64,000 nucleotides of DNA, taken from Ideonella alba (lineage in GTDB: Bacteria; Pseudomonadota; Gammaproteobacteria; Burkholderiales; Burkholderiaceae_C). Shown here one piece after another: positions 25,597-34,297 of this stretch. The translations under genes and the position numbers were made by a program. Under the pieces are notes generated by a model that searched no databases, was not told the origin of the DNA, and saw nothing but the letters and a program-made list of their open reading frames with translations. The first letter of the stretch is position 1. The number at the start of each line of letters is the position of its first letter. Location of the stretch: positions 124,001 through 188,000 of the forward strand of contig NZ_JAGQDF010000001.1 of assembly GCF_018069875.1 (NCBI RefSeq). Reading direction: 5' to 3'.

Positions 25597-25986
25597 TCAG
25601 ACGGCGGCAGGCCGCGGCCGAGAACCGCGGATCACGGCCTGCCAGGCCGCGCCAATGGCCATCAGCGTCAGCGCGCCCAGGCCCCACAGCGTCCACAGCA
25701 GTGGCGCCAGCCATTCGGCCAGCCACTGCAGCAGGCGCCATTCGTGCGCCGCACCCAGGCCCACCGACACCAGCAGCAGAGCGTCGTCCAGCAGGTTCAC
25801 CACACCATCGCGCGCCTGGCGGGCCCAGTCGCCCCAGCCCTCCAGGGTGGGCAGCCCATGCAGCGCCTGCTGCGTCGCCAGCACCGTCGCCTGCGGGTCG
25901 GCCAGCAGCGCATGCACGCCCCACAGCGCGCCGCTCCACAGCGCCAGCAGCACGCCGAGTACCATCCACATCAGAGTGATCGCCAT
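25597..25986 (-). CDS. Small membrane protein, unknown function
   Basis: A 129-residue protein with a clear N-terminal span (ITLMWMVLGVLLALWSGALW, residues 3-22) and a second near residues 94-115 (LAPLLWTLWGLGALTLMAI). The middle is an amphipathic stretch of about 70 residues. No family recognised. Its stop directly abuts the stop of the convergent deaminase gene, with no intergenic space. The start is divergent from yciH with 36 bp between. Confidence 0.7.
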   Translation of the reverse strand: MAITLMWMVLGVLLALWSGALWGVHALLADPQATVLATQQALHGLPTLEGWGDWARQARDGVVNLLDDALLLVSVGLGAAHEWRLLQWLAEWLAPLLWTLWGLGALTLMAIGAAWQAVIRGSRPRPAAV

Positions 25987-26022
25987 CAGGGCTTCGACTC
26001 TACGCCACGCCCGAGTTCCCCG

Positions 26023-26391
26023 ATGCCGACGTCCCGCGACAGCCGCCCCGTCTACTCCACCGACACCGGCCGCCTGTGCCCCGAGTGCGCCCAGCCGGTG
26101 GCGCAGTGCCGCTGCCAGGCGCTGGCGCGCGCGGCGGCGCGGCCCGCGGGTGATGGCGTGGTGCGCGTCTCGCGTGAAGTGGCCGGCCGCGGCGGCAAGG
26201 TGGTCACCGTGGTGCGCGGCCTGCCCGGCAGCGAGACCGAGCTGGCCGCCACCGCCAAGGCGCTGAAAGCGGCCTGCGGCAGCGGCGGCACGCTGAAGGA
26301 CGGCGTGCTGGAAATCCAGGGCGAGCAGCGCGACAAGGTGGTGGCCTGGCTGCAGGCCCGCGGGCTGAGCGTCAAGCGCGCCGGCGGCTGA
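26023..26391 (+). CDS. yciH: SUI1-family translation factor YciH
   Basis: A 122-residue eIF1/SUI1-like protein. The N-terminal extension has four cysteines, CPECAQPVAQCRC (about residues 19-31), a probable zinc knuckle. The SUI1 domain reads VVRVSREVAGRGGKVVTVVRGL and ends LEIQGEQRDKVVAWLQARG. In bacteria YciH affects start-site fidelity, though it is not essential. Start is the ATG at 26023 by family length; the upstream in-frame extension is not protein-like. Confidence 0.85.
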   Translation: MPTSRDSRPVYSTDTGRLCPECAQPVAQCRCQALARAAARPAGDGVVRVSREVAGRGGKVVTVVRGLPGSETELAATAKALKAACGSGGTLKDGVLEIQGEQRDKVVAWLQARGLSVKRAGG

Positions 26392-26426
26392 TCGACGAGA
26401 ATCCGCGGCTTTCGAGGAGTCCCGCC

Positions 26427-26789
26427 ATGCGCATCGCCGCCGATCTCGTCACCGCCCTGGTGGCTGCCCTCCATGTCTACATCCTGGTGCTGGAGATGTT
26501 CTGGTGGGACACGCCCAAGGGCCGCAAGGCCTTCGGCCTGACGCCCGAGTTCAGCGCCGCCACCAAGGTGCTGGCGGCCAACCAGGGCCTGTACAACGGC
26601 TTCCTGGCGGCCGGCCTGATCTGGGGCCTGTGGCTGGGGCCGGCGGGGGATGCCGTGAAGGTGTTCTTCCTGCTGTGCGTGGCGGTGGCGGGCCTGTACG
26701 GCGCGGCCACGGCCTCGAAGCGCATCCTGTTCGTGCAGACGGTACCGGCGGTGCTGGGACTGGCGCTGCTGTTCCCGCTGCAGGGATGA
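26427..26789 (+). CDS. DUF1304 family membrane protein
   Basis: A 120-residue protein with four hydrophobic spans, opening MRIAADLVTALVAALHVYIL and carrying EMFWWDTPKGRKAFG between spans 1 and 2 and AANQGLYNGFLAAGLIWG in span 2. These are the conserved features of the DUF1304 family, whose function is unknown. A GAGGAG-like Shine-Dalgarno (cgaggagtcc) sits 8 nt upstream of the ATG. It lies 35 bp after yciH on the same strand. Confidence 0.85.
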   Translation: MRIAADLVTALVAALHVYILVLEMFWWDTPKGRKAFGLTPEFSAATKVLAANQGLYNGFLAAGLIWGLWLGPAGDAVKVFFLLCVAVAGLYGAATASKRILFVQTVPAVLGLALLFPLQG

Positions 26790-26797
26790 GGCCCGGG

Positions 26798-26814
26798 GCC
26801 CTGACCCTCAGGGC
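26798..26814. terminator. Terminator overlapping the spoT stop codon
   Basis: GCCCTGA-CCC-TCAGGGC is a perfect 7-bp stem with 3-nt loop between the convergent DUF1304 and spoT genes; the right arm contains the spoT stop. No U-tract, so it is weak evidence. Confidence 0.4.
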
Positions 26815-29090
26815 TTGACGCGCTGCACCTTCAGCACCGTGGCATTGCGCTTGAGGGTGCGCAGCACATCGGCCAGGTGCAGGCGGTCGCGCACGCTGAC
26901 CAGCAGGCGCAGCTCGGCCACCTCGCCCGGGGGTTCGTCACCCATGTCGATGTGGGTGATGTCGGCCTCGGCGGCGCTCACCGCCTGGGCCACCTGGGCC
27001 AGCACGCCCTTGCCGTTCTTCAGCAGGATCAGCACGCCGGCCTCGAAGGGCCGCACCGGCTCCTCGGCCCATTCCACCTGCATCCAGCGCTCGCGGTCGC
27101 GCTCGAACAGGCGCTTGCCGGTGGAGCACTCGGCGGTGTGGACCACCAGCCCTTCGCCGCGGCCCAGGTAGCCGACGATCGCGTCGCCCGGGATCGGCCG
27201 GCAACAGGTCGCCAGGCTGACCGAGGCGCCCTCGGTGCCGTCGATCACCACCAGGCCCTGGGTGGGGGCGGAGTCGTCGCCGCCGTAGCGGCCCAGGCTC
27301 AGCGTCAGGGCATCGGGCCGCTGGCCGGCTTCGCGCAGCTGCTGCGCCATGCGCTTGGCGACGATGGTGGCAATCTTGCGGCCCAGGCCGATGTCGACCA
27401 GCAGGTCGGCCGGCGTGCGGTTGCCGCTCCAGCGCAGCACCGGCTGCCAGATCGCGGTGAGCGGCTCACCCTCGCGCGCGGGCAGTGCCAGGCCTTCGGC
27501 ACGCAGCGCCTGGCCCAGCATCTTCTCGCCCAGCGCCTGCGACTCGGCGTGCTCCAGGTTCTTCAGGTAGTGACGGATCTTGGAGCGCGCACGCCCGGTG
27601 CGCACGAAGTTCAGCCAGGCCGGGTTGGGCCGGGCGCCAGGCGCCGAGATGACCTCGACCACGTCACCCGAGCGCAGCTCGGTGCGCAGCGCCGCGGCCT
27701 CGCCGTTGATCTTCACCGCCACCGTGCGGTCGCCCACGTCGGAGTGGATCGCGTAGGCGAAATCCACCGCGGTGGCGCCGCGCGGCAGCGCCAGGATCTT
27801 GCTCTTGGGCGTGAACACGTAGACCGCGTCGGGCACCAGGTCGATCTTGACGTGCTCCAGGAACTCCGACGAATCGCGCGTGTCCTGCTGGATGTCGAGC
27901 AGCGACTTCAGCCACATCGCGCCCAGGCGCTGGGCGACATCGGAGGGGCTGCCGCCGATCTTCTGGCCGGTCTTGTAGAGCCAGTGCGCGGCGATGCCGG
28001 CCTCGGCCACCGCATGCATCTCCTCGGTGCGCACCTGGAACTCCACCGCCGTGCCCAGCGGGCTGACCAGCGTGGTGTGCAGCGACTGGTAGCCATTGGG
28101 CTTGGGGATCGCGATGTAGTCCTTGAAGCGGCCCGGCACCGGCTTGTAGAGCTGGTGCAGCACGCCCAGCGCCAGGTAGCACTCGGGCAGGGTCTGCACG
28201 ACGATGCGGAAGCCGAAGATGTCGTTGACCTGCGCAAAGCCGGCGTGCTTCTCGCGCATCTTGCGGTAGATCGAGAAGACGGTCTTCTCGCGGCCGGAGA
28301 TCTCGGCCTTGAGCTTGTTGTGCGCGAAGGCCTTGACCACATCGTCCTGCACCTTGGAGACGATGTCGCGCCGGTAGCCGCGGGCGCGCTGCACCGCCTT
28401 CTCCAGCGCCGCATGGCGCCAGGGGTGGATGTAGCTGAAGGACAGCTCCTGCAGCTCGCGGTAGGTCTGGTTCAGGCCCAGGCGGTGGGCAATGGGCGCG
28501 TAGATGTCCAGCGTCTCGCGGGCGATGCGGGCGCGCTTGTTGGCGGCCATGGCCGCCATCGTGCGCATGTTGTGCAGGCGGTCGGCCAGCTTGACCAGGA
28601 TGACGCGCACATCGCGCGACATCGCCAGCAGCATCTTGCGGAAGGACTCGGCCTGGCCCTCCTCGCGGGTGGAGAACTGCAGCTTGTCGAGCTTGGTCAG
28701 GCCGTCGACCAGCTCGGCCGTGGGCGCGCCGAAGCGCTCGATCAGCTCGGTCTTGGTGACGCCGCAGTCCTCCATGGCGTCATGCATCAGCGCGGCCATG
28801 ATGGCCTGCGCGTCCAGCCGCCAGTCGGCCACCAGGCCGGCCACCGCGATCGGGTGGGTGATGTAGGGTTCGCCGCTGGCGCGGAACTGGCCCAGGTGGG
28901 CCTCGTCGGCGAACTTGTAGGCGTCGCGCACCAGCTTCAGGTCGGCCTTGCCCAGGTAGCCCAGCTTGTCGGCCAGGCCGGCGAAGGTGGAGACCTCGGG
29001 CTCGCGCGGGGCGCCGCCGCCGGGCGCAGCCTTGGCCCGGCCGGCCAGTGCGGCGGGGATCAGCTCGGCGGCGAAGGATCGGATGCCCAT
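26808..29090 (-). CDS. spoT: Bifunctional (p)ppGpp synthetase/hydrolase
   Basis: A 760-residue long RelA/SpoT homologue with four parts in order: HD hydrolase domain (about 60-210, His79 and the motif HDAMED at 103-108), synthetase domain (about 265-400, containing RFKDYIAIPKPNGYQSLHT at 321-339), TGS domain (ALPRGATAVDFAYAIHSDVG) and C-terminal ACT domain (EVAELRLLVSVRDR). The intact HD residues imply ppGpp hydrolysis. The charge pattern RFKD (not EFDD as in RelA) is the bifunctional SpoT/Rel type. It follows gmk and rpoZ in the conserved proteobacterial order, 87 bp after rpoZ with a hairpin between. The start at 29090 gives a family-typical N terminus. Confidence 0.96.
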   Translation of the reverse strand: MGIRSFAAELIPAALAGRAKAAPGGGAPREPEVSTFAGLADKLGYLGKADLKLVRDAYKFADEAHLGQFRASGEPYITHPIAVAGLVADWRLDAQAIMAALMHDAMEDCGVTKTELIERFGAPTAELVDGLTKLDKLQFSTREEGQAESFRKMLLAMSRDVRVILVKLADRLHNMRTMAAMAANKRARIARETLDIYAPIAHRLGLNQTYRELQELSFSYIHPWRHAALEKAVQRARGYRRDIVSKVQDDVVKAFAHNKLKAEISGREKTVFSIYRKMREKHAGFAQVNDIFGFRIVVQTLPECYLALGVLHQLYKPVPGRFKDYIAIPKPNGYQSLHTTLVSPLGTAVEFQVRTEEMHAVAEAGIAAHWLYKTGQKIGGSPSDVAQRLGAMWLKSLLDIQQDTRDSSEFLEHVKIDLVPDAVYVFTPKSKILALPRGATAVDFAYAIHSDVGDRTVAVKINGEAAALRTELRSGDVVEVISAPGARPNPAWLNFVRTGRARSKIRHYLKNLEHAESQALGEKMLGQALRAEGLALPAREGEPLTAIWQPVLRWSGNRTPADLLVDIGLGRKIATIVAKRMAQQLREAGQRPDALTLSLGRYGGDDSAPTQGLVVIDGTEGASVSLATCCRPIPGDAIVGYLGRGEGLVVHTAECSTGKRLFERDRERWMQVEWAEEPVRPFEAGVLILLKNGKGVLAQVAQAVSAAEADITHIDMGDEPPGEVAELRLLVSVRDRLHLADVLRTLKRNATVLKVQRVKP

Positions 29091-29129
29091 CGCCCGAATC
29101 TAACCGAGAAAGCGCACCCTGAAAGTGCA

Positions 29130-29152
29130 ACGGGCGCCAATCTGGCGCCCGT
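29130..29152 (-). terminator. Strong hairpin between rpoZ and spoT
   Basis: ACGGGCGCCA-ATC-TGGCGCCCGT is a perfect 10-bp stem in the 87-bp rpoZ-spoT gap. Read on the minus strand it is followed by TGCACTTTC. It could terminate or attenuate transcription, or mark a processing site, between rpoZ and spoT. Confidence 0.5.
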
Positions 29153-29177
29153 CGTCAGGGTATGCGCAGCGCGTGGG

Positions 29178-29381
29178 TCAGGTCGGGACCTTGCGCAGCA
29201 TCTCCAGGCCCACTTCACCGGCGGCGATTTCGCGCAGCGCGGTCACGCCGGGCTTGTTCTTGGACTCGACCTTGGGCGCGTGGCCCTGGCTCAGCATGCG
29301 GGCCCGGTAGGTGGCGGCCAGCACGAGCTGGAAGCGGTTGGGGACCTTGTTCAGGCAGTCTTCAACGGTGATGCGGGCCAT
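29178..29381 (-). CDS. rpoZ: RNA polymerase omega subunit
   Basis: A 67-residue protein, exactly the family size. It reads [20 protein letters not shown] and has the conserved block [20 protein letters not shown]. The omega subunit helps fold beta-prime and, in proteobacteria, contributes to the ppGpp site, which fits its place next to spoT. It is 41 bp downstream of gmk on the minus strand. Start is fixed by the MARITVEDC opening. Confidence 0.96.
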   Translation of the reverse strand: MARITVEDCLNKVPNRFQLVLAATYRARMLSQGHAPKVESKNKPGVTALREIAAGEVGLEMLRKVPT

Positions 29382-29422
29382 GGGTGTCCTTGCGGAGGTC
29401 GGCGCCCCGGGGCGCCGAGCGT

Positions 29423-30043
29423 TCAGGAAATGTCCAGCGCGGCAAACACCTGGGATTTGGCGCGCCGCTGGGCGGCGTACTTCAGGCGCTGGGAGTGAAC
29501 CACCGTCTTCAGATCGAAGAGGGCGGTTTCGAACAAGCTGTTGATTATAACAAAGTCGAAGTGCCGGGCCTGGGCCACCTCGGTGCGGGCGTTGGCCATG
29601 CGCAGCGCGATGACGTCGGGCTGGTCCTCGCCGCGGCGCTTCAGGCGCTGCTCCAGCTCCTGCCAGCTGGGCGGCAGGATGAAGATCAGCACCGCGTGCG
29701 GGAAGATCTGCTTGATCTGCAGCGCGCCCTGCCAGTCGATCTCGAGGATCACATCCTCGCCGGCCATCAGCCGCGCCTCGATGCCCACGCGCGAGGTGCC
29801 GTAGCACCGCCCGTGCACCTCGGCCCACTCGAAGAACTCGCCGCGGTCCGCCATGGCCTGGAAGACCTCGGGCGTGACGAAGTGGTATTCCCGGCCGTCC
29901 TGCTCCTGGCCGCGTGGCGCCCGCGTGGTGTGCGAGACCGACACGCCCAGGTGCGAGTCCAGCTCCAGCAGCGCCTTGACCAGGCTGGACTTGCCGGCCC
30001 CGCTGGGGGCGGCGACGACGAACAGGTTGCCGGGGGTTTCCAT
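29423..30043 (-). CDS. gmk: Guanylate kinase
   Basis: A 206-residue nucleotide kinase that phosphorylates GMP to GDP. The P-loop PSGAGKSS is at residues 13-20. GMP-binding residues lie in [20 protein letters not shown] and in FEWAEVHG, and [13 protein letters not shown] is the Walker B-like block. Length is typical. First gene of the gmk-rpoZ-spoT cluster. Confidence 0.96.
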   Translation of the reverse strand: METPGNLFVVAAPSGAGKSSLVKALLELDSHLGVSVSHTTRAPRGQEQDGREYHFVTPEVFQAMADRGEFFEWAEVHGRCYGTSRVGIEARLMAGEDVILEIDWQGALQIKQIFPHAVLIFILPPSWQELEQRLKRRGEDQPDVIALRMANARTEVAQARHFDFVIINSLFETALFDLKTVVHSQRLKYAAQRRAKSQVFAALDIS

Positions 30044-30052
30044 GCGACGAAG

Positions 30053-30072
30053 CCCGGGCCGAGCGGCCCGGG
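30053..30072 (-). terminator. Hairpin after the tannase-family gene
   Basis: CCCGGGCC-GAGC-GGCCCGGG is a perfect 8-bp stem in the 51-bp gap between the end of the esterase gene (30095) and the start of gmk (30043), both minus strand. It probably terminates the esterase transcript before gmk. There is no U-tract. Confidence 0.45.
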
Positions 30073-30094
30073 TGGGGTGCGAAGCGGCCCGATT

Positions 30095-31846
30095 CTAGCG
30101 GCGGGCGGTCTTCGTCGTCGGGGCGCTGGGCGCCTGGCAGGACCAGTTCGCGGCCTGTTCCACATCGCCCGAGCCGTTGTAGCGCGCCACCTGCGGGAAG
30201 GGGCACAGCGGGCGGGTCCGGCTGGGCGACCAGCTGGCCGGCACGTCGGCATTGACGCCGCCCGGGTTCCCGGTGCCGCGCGCCTGGGCCACGATCGCCT
30301 GCGGCGCCTGGCCCTGCTCGACCCAGGCCACCAGCGGGCTCAGGAAGTCGGCCTGGTCGGTCGCCGGGCCGCCCGAGCAATGGCCCATGCCGGGGACGCG
30401 GTACAGGCGGGCGAAGTCGCTGCGCTTGCCCTTCGAGTTGGCCAGCAGGTGGCGGTACCAGTCCACGGTGTCGTCGACCGAGAAGATCGGGTCGCTGACG
30501 CCGTGGTAGACCATGATCTTGCCGCCGCGGCGGTAGACGTCGCCGAAGTCGCTGTCGCCAGGCGTCATGAAGGACATCGCCGACTCGGTGTAGGTGGCGT
30601 CGGTCGCCTGCAGTTCAGACAGGGCCTGGTCGATCCCCAGCCCCAGCGAGAACGCCGGTCCGTTCGTCAGGGCGGCGATGCTGGGAGGCACCTTGAAGAT
30701 CACGCCCACCGCGCCCGAATCCAGGTTCAGCGGTGCGGTGAACTCCCAGAAGGCCGTGCCGCTGCCACCAACGCCGCTGTCGTACGGGAAGCTGTTGTAG
30801 AACGCCGCGCCCGCCGAGGTGGTGGCGCCCTTGAAGATGCCGTCCACCACGCTCTTCTGCGTGTCGGTCAGGCAGCTGCCGTCACGCGCGCCAGTGCAGG
30901 TGGGCACGTCGCGCTTGAGCTTGAAGGCCTTCTGGCAGGCCTTGGTGTCCTGCACCAGACCATCGACCGCGCCATCCAGCGCGTCGCAGCGCGCCAGCAC
31001 CGCGTTGGCGACCAGGGTGCGCTCGGCGGCGGTGTAGGCGGTTTCCAGGCCGGCCGGCGTGGCCGGGTCGCCGGTGGCGACCGTGGCGTAGCGCTGCGCG
31101 CCCCAGATGTTGGCCAGCGCGGCCAGCGGCAGGCGGTAGCCGGGGGCGCCGGCCAGGAAGCCGTCGTACTCCTGCGCGTAACGCGCGGCGGCCACCAGGG
31201 TGTGGCGGCCGCCGTTCGAGCAGCCGCCGAAGTAGGAGCGGTCCGGTGCGCGCTCGTAGGCGGCGGCGATCAGCTGCTTGGCCATTGGCGTCAGTGCGCC
31301 CACGGCAGCATAGCCATAGTCCTTGCGCGCCTGCGGGTCCAGGCCGAAGGCCGGGCCGCCCTGGGCCAGGGTGTGGCCGGCGTCGGAGGACAGCACCGCG
31401 AAGCCCTGCTTCAGTGCCCCGGTCAGCGGGCCGCCGCCCAGCGCGCCCAGCGCGGTGACCACCGAGCCGTCGATGCCGCCGTTGCCCTGGTGGTAGAAGC
31501 GACCGTTCCAGGCCTTGGGCAGGCGCATCTCGAAGCCGATGGCGTAGGTCTTGCCGTCCACCGGGCTGACCCGCTCGTTCATCCGGCCGGTCACCCGGCA
31601 GTGCTCGGCGATCGGCTGGCCGCCCTGGCTGAGCGTGCCGGCCGGCACGGTGGTGCTGGCGGTGATCACGGTGTTGGCCAGTCCGCCCAGGCGGGCGGGC
31701 AGGTCCTCGCAGGTGCCGGCAAAGCTGCCCGGCTGGGCCGGGGGCAGCTGCGGTGGGGCGGCCAGGGCCAGGGCCGGGGCACTCAGGGCTGAGCAAGCCA
31801 GCGCGGCGATACTCGCGGCGCGCAGGCGCGGATGGGGATGTGACAT
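30095..31846 (-). CDS. Tannase/feruloyl esterase family protein, secreted
   Basis: A 583-residue alpha/beta hydrolase with a signal peptide (residues 1 to about 30). It carries the CS-D-HC arrangement of fungal tannases and feruloyl esterases: Cys-Ser in [12 protein letters not shown] (Ser210), Asp in [10 protein letters not shown], and His-Cys in GMGHCSGG. The family splits esters of phenolic acids (tannin, feruloyl or chlorogenic esters, and also MHET in one branch). The start at 31846 has AGGAGA 4 nt upstream; in-frame sequence further upstream belongs to the divergent promoter. It is divergent from a MarR regulator, the usual arrangement for phenolic-ester genes. Confidence 0.9.
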   Translation of the reverse strand: MSHPHPRLRAASIAALACSALSAPALALAAPPQLPPAQPGSFAGTCEDLPARLGGLANTVITASTTVPAGTLSQGGQPIAEHCRVTGRMNERVSPVDGKTYAIGFEMRLPKAWNGRFYHQGNGGIDGSVVTALGALGGGPLTGALKQGFAVLSSDAGHTLAQGGPAFGLDPQARKDYGYAAVGALTPMAKQLIAAAYERAPDRSYFGGCSNGGRHTLVAAARYAQEYDGFLAGAPGYRLPLAALANIWGAQRYATVATGDPATPAGLETAYTAAERTLVANAVLARCDALDGAVDGLVQDTKACQKAFKLKRDVPTCTGARDGSCLTDTQKSVVDGIFKGATTSAGAAFYNSFPYDSGVGGSGTAFWEFTAPLNLDSGAVGVIFKVPPSIAALTNGPAFSLGLGIDQALSELQATDATYTESAMSFMTPGDSDFGDVYRRGGKIMVYHGVSDPIFSVDDTVDWYRHLLANSKGKRSDFARLYRVPGMGHCSGGPATDQADFLSPLVAWVEQGQAPQAIVAQARGTGNPGGVNADVPASWSPSRTRPLCPFPQVARYNGSGDVEQAANWSCQAPSAPTTKTARR

Positions 31847-31942
31847 GCGGTCTCCTCGGTGTGCGACGCGGCGGACAGCCTGGGTGGACCACCTGGCGCC
31901 TGGCGTCTGATAGTTATTCTGCTTATCTAATTTATCGACTGA

Positions 31943-31993
31943 CATCGGGCTTACACCGATGCCCATGGTGACAGTATGGTTCACCCGTTGAAC
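31943..31993. promoter_or_regulatory. Two dyads in tannase/marR divergent promoter, candidate operators
   Basis: CATCGG-GCTTACA-CCGATG (31943-31961) and GTTCA-CCCGT-TGAAC (31979-31993) are perfect inverted repeats 17 bp apart in the 164-bp region between the esterase and the MarR gene. An AT-rich patch (31910-31938) adjoins them on the esterase side. They are the expected kind of site for the adjacent MarR protein. Confidence 0.5.
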
Positions 31994-32010
31994 GAATCGA
32001 GGGCCTTTCC

Positions 32011-32499
32011 ATGACCCGCAAGACCGCTGCAGTCGCAGCCGAGCGCACGCCGGTCGGCCGCCTGGCCGAGCCCGGCTTGCACGACATCATGGGCTACCAG
32101 CTGGCGCAGGCCAGCGTGGTCACCAACGCGATCTTTCGCCGCTGCGTGGCCGAGCCCGAAGGCATGGGCAAGGTCGAGTTCACCATCCTGGCGCTGGTGC
32201 AGGCCAACCCCGAGGTCAGCGCGCGCCAGCTGGCGCAGGCGCTGGCGGTGACGCCGCCGAACATCGCGATGTGGCTGGACAAGCTGGAGCAGCGCGGCTG
32301 GGTGGCCCGCACCCGCAGCACGCGCGATGCCCGTGTGCAGCACGTCAGCCTCACCGCCGAGGGCACCGCCACGGTGAACCGCTGTGTGCAGGCCCTGCAC
32401 GCCGCCGAGCACGAGGCCATGGCCACCCTGAGCACGGCCGAGCAGGCGATGCTGGTGGAGCTGCTGCACAAGCTGGCCTGCGCGCGCAGCCGATCCTGA
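32011..32499 (+). CDS. MarR-family regulator of the divergent esterase
   Basis: A 162-residue MarR regulator. The winged helix includes SARQLAQALAVTPPNIAMWL (recognition helix) and the wing ARTRSTRDARVQHVSLT. MarR proteins next to tannase/feruloyl esterase genes usually release DNA when they bind phenolic acids or their CoA thioesters. The ligand here is inferred from the neighbour. Start ATG at 32011. The downstream 228-bp gap (32500-32727) shows no gene. Confidence 0.88.
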   Translation: MTRKTAAVAAERTPVGRLAEPGLHDIMGYQLAQASVVTNAIFRRCVAEPEGMGKVEFTILALVQANPEVSARQLAQALAVTPPNIAMWLDKLEQRGWVARTRSTRDARVQHVSLTAEGTATVNRCVQALHAAEHEAMATLSTAEQAMLVELLHKLACARSRS

Positions 32500-32727
32500 C
32501 CTCACGGGGCGTTCTGCCTGCTTGGCGTCAGCCCGGTGGCTCGCAACCCTGGACGCCGATAGTCAGAAGGGGGAACAGACCGCCTGCGCTGCCCTGCCGC
32601 GCCTTGGCTGAGATACTCCGCCCATTCAGGTCCCGCCAACGGGACACAGCGACAGCACGGCGCCGCGCACGGCGAGCGCTTCGCTGTCGGGCGTCACCCA
32701 ATTCTCTCTGCGGAACGGTCATCACGC

Positions 32728-33246
32728 ATGGACAAGCTGCTTTCAGCGATCGGCTCGGTGCTCTACGGCATGCGGTTCACGATGCTGTTCTTCTACGTGG
32801 GCCTGGTCACGATCATCATCGGCATCCTGGGCAAGTTCGTGCTCGAGACCCATAAGCTGATGACCACGCTGCTGTTTGGCGAGCTGGCGAAGATCGACCT
32901 GATCATCAAGGTGCTGGAGCTGGTCGACATGACGATGGTGGCGCAGCTGGTCTGGGTGGTGGCGCTGGCCGGCGTGTCGCTCTTCGTGACCACGGGGCAC
33001 TTCGACAAGCAGGACATGAAAAAGCCCGACTGGCTGGACCATGTCAACACCTACAACCTCAAGCTGAAGCTGGCCTTCGCCATCATCTCGATCTCGGGTG
33101 TGCACGCCTTGAAGACCTACCTGAGCGGCGACCTGAGCCTGGAGAACATCCGGATCGTGGCGATCGTGGCGGTCATCCACTTCACCTTCGTGCTCTCCGC
33201 GATCGGCATCTCCGTGGCGGAGCGCCTGACGCGCGACAAGGCCTGA
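32728..33246 (+). CDS. YqhA/UPF0114 family membrane protein
   Basis: A 172-residue protein with about four membrane spans. It opens MDKLLSAIGSVLYGMRFTML and includes LIIKVLELVDMTMVAQLVWV and a charged loop FDKQDMKKPDWLDHVNTYN, all characteristic of the UPF0114/YqhA family. Function is unknown. It is monocistronic, 106 bp before the convergent yicC. Confidence 0.87.
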   Translation: MDKLLSAIGSVLYGMRFTMLFFYVGLVTIIIGILGKFVLETHKLMTTLLFGELAKIDLIIKVLELVDMTMVAQLVWVVALAGVSLFVTTGHFDKQDMKKPDWLDHVNTYNLKLKLAFAIISISGVHALKTYLSGDLSLENIRIVAIVAVIHFTFVLSAIGISVAERLTRDKA

Positions 33247-33352
33247 GCGAGCCCGTCGACCTGACCCGTTCGGGGGCGGCCCATGCCCGCGGACGTCAGG
33301 GCGTTCAGCGCAGGCCCCGGGGGGCAGCGAGAGCTGCGGATCCCGGGAGCCG

Positions 33353-34264
33353 CTACTCGATGTTCTGCACCTGCTCGCGCATCTGCTCGATCAGCACCTT
33401 CATCTCCACCGAGATGCCGGTGAGCTCCAGCGCCGCCGACTTGCTGCCCAGCGTGTTGGCCTCGCGGTGCAGCTCCTGGATCAGGAAGTCCAGGCGCTTG
33501 CCCAGTTCGCCGCCGGCCTTCAGCAGGCGCTCGATCTCGTCGAGGTGGGCGCTCAGGCGCGACAGCTCCTCGGCCACGTCGATGCGGATCGCGAAGGCCG
33601 CGGCCTCACCCAGCGCGCGGTCGCGCGCTGATTCGGCGCTGACCTGGGCGCCGGCGCCGGCGTTGTCCAGCGCCTCGTTCCAGCGCTCCAGGAAGCGCTC
33701 CTGCTGCTTCTTCACCACGGCCGGGATCAGCGGCGCGGCCTGGGTGGCCAGTGCGCGCAGGGCGTCGATGCGCTCCATCAGGATGGCCACCAGGCGCTCG
33801 CCCTCGCGGGCGCGGGCCTCCTTGAGGCCTTCAATCGCCTGCCGGCCGGCCTGCATCGCCAGCTCGTCCAGGGATTCGCGCGGCGTGCTGACGCCGCTGC
33901 CGCGGCACCATTGCAGCGCCTCATGCACGCTCAGCGGTGCGGCCTTGGGCAGCCAGGCGCTGACCTGAGATTCCAGACGCGCCAGGCGCGACAGCTGCTC
34001 GCTGCTGGGCAAGGGCAGGGCGCCGTCGGCCGCGCGCTCGAGGTTGCCGCGCACCTCCACCTTGCCGCGGCGAAGTGCCGCGGTCAGGGCTTCGCGCAGC
34101 GAAGGCTCGATCTGGCGCAGCTCGTCCGGAAGGCGAAAGGCAATGTCCAGGAAACGGCTGTTGACCGAGCGGAGCTCAAGGTGGACGCCGTCGGTGGCAG
34201 CGCCACCCTCGGCCGACGGCTTCGCGCCCGCATGGGCGAAACCGGTCATGCTGTAGACTGGCAT
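33353..34264 (-). CDS. yicC: YicC-family endoribonuclease
   Basis: A 303-residue protein opening MPVYSMTGFAHAG with ELRSVNSRFLDIAFRLPDE, the YicC N-terminal signature. It ends EANTLGSKSAALELTGISVEMK and IEQMREQVQNIE (the DUF1732 C terminus). YicC is an Mg-dependent endoribonuclease that cuts small RNAs and cooperates with PNPase. Its start is only 33 bp from the divergent kinase gene, so their promoters overlap the genes. This yicC-kinase-phosphatase-rph arrangement is common in Burkholderiales. Confidence 0.94.
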   Translation of the reverse strand: MPVYSMTGFAHAGAKPSAEGGAATDGVHLELRSVNSRFLDIAFRLPDELRQIEPSLREALTAALRRGKVEVRGNLERAADGALPLPSSEQLSRLARLESQVSAWLPKAAPLSVHEALQWCRGSGVSTPRESLDELAMQAGRQAIEGLKEARAREGERLVAILMERIDALRALATQAAPLIPAVVKKQQERFLERWNEALDNAGAGAQVSAESARDRALGEAAAFAIRIDVAEELSRLSAHLDEIERLLKAGGELGKRLDFLIQELHREANTLGSKSAALELTGISVEMKVLIEQMREQVQNIE

Positions 34265-34297
34265 GGCGCTTTTCTTGCAGGAAGACAGAACGCGATT

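Noticed and set aside
26877-29498. An 873-codon plus-strand frame opposite spoT
   Set aside because: Composition is typical of antisense frames in GC-rich genes and spoT on the other strand has all its domains.
31847-31984. N-terminal extension of the tannase-like gene through the promoter
   Set aside because: It would remove the signal peptide from the N terminus and cross the candidate operators; the ATG at 31846 has a good ribosome binding site.
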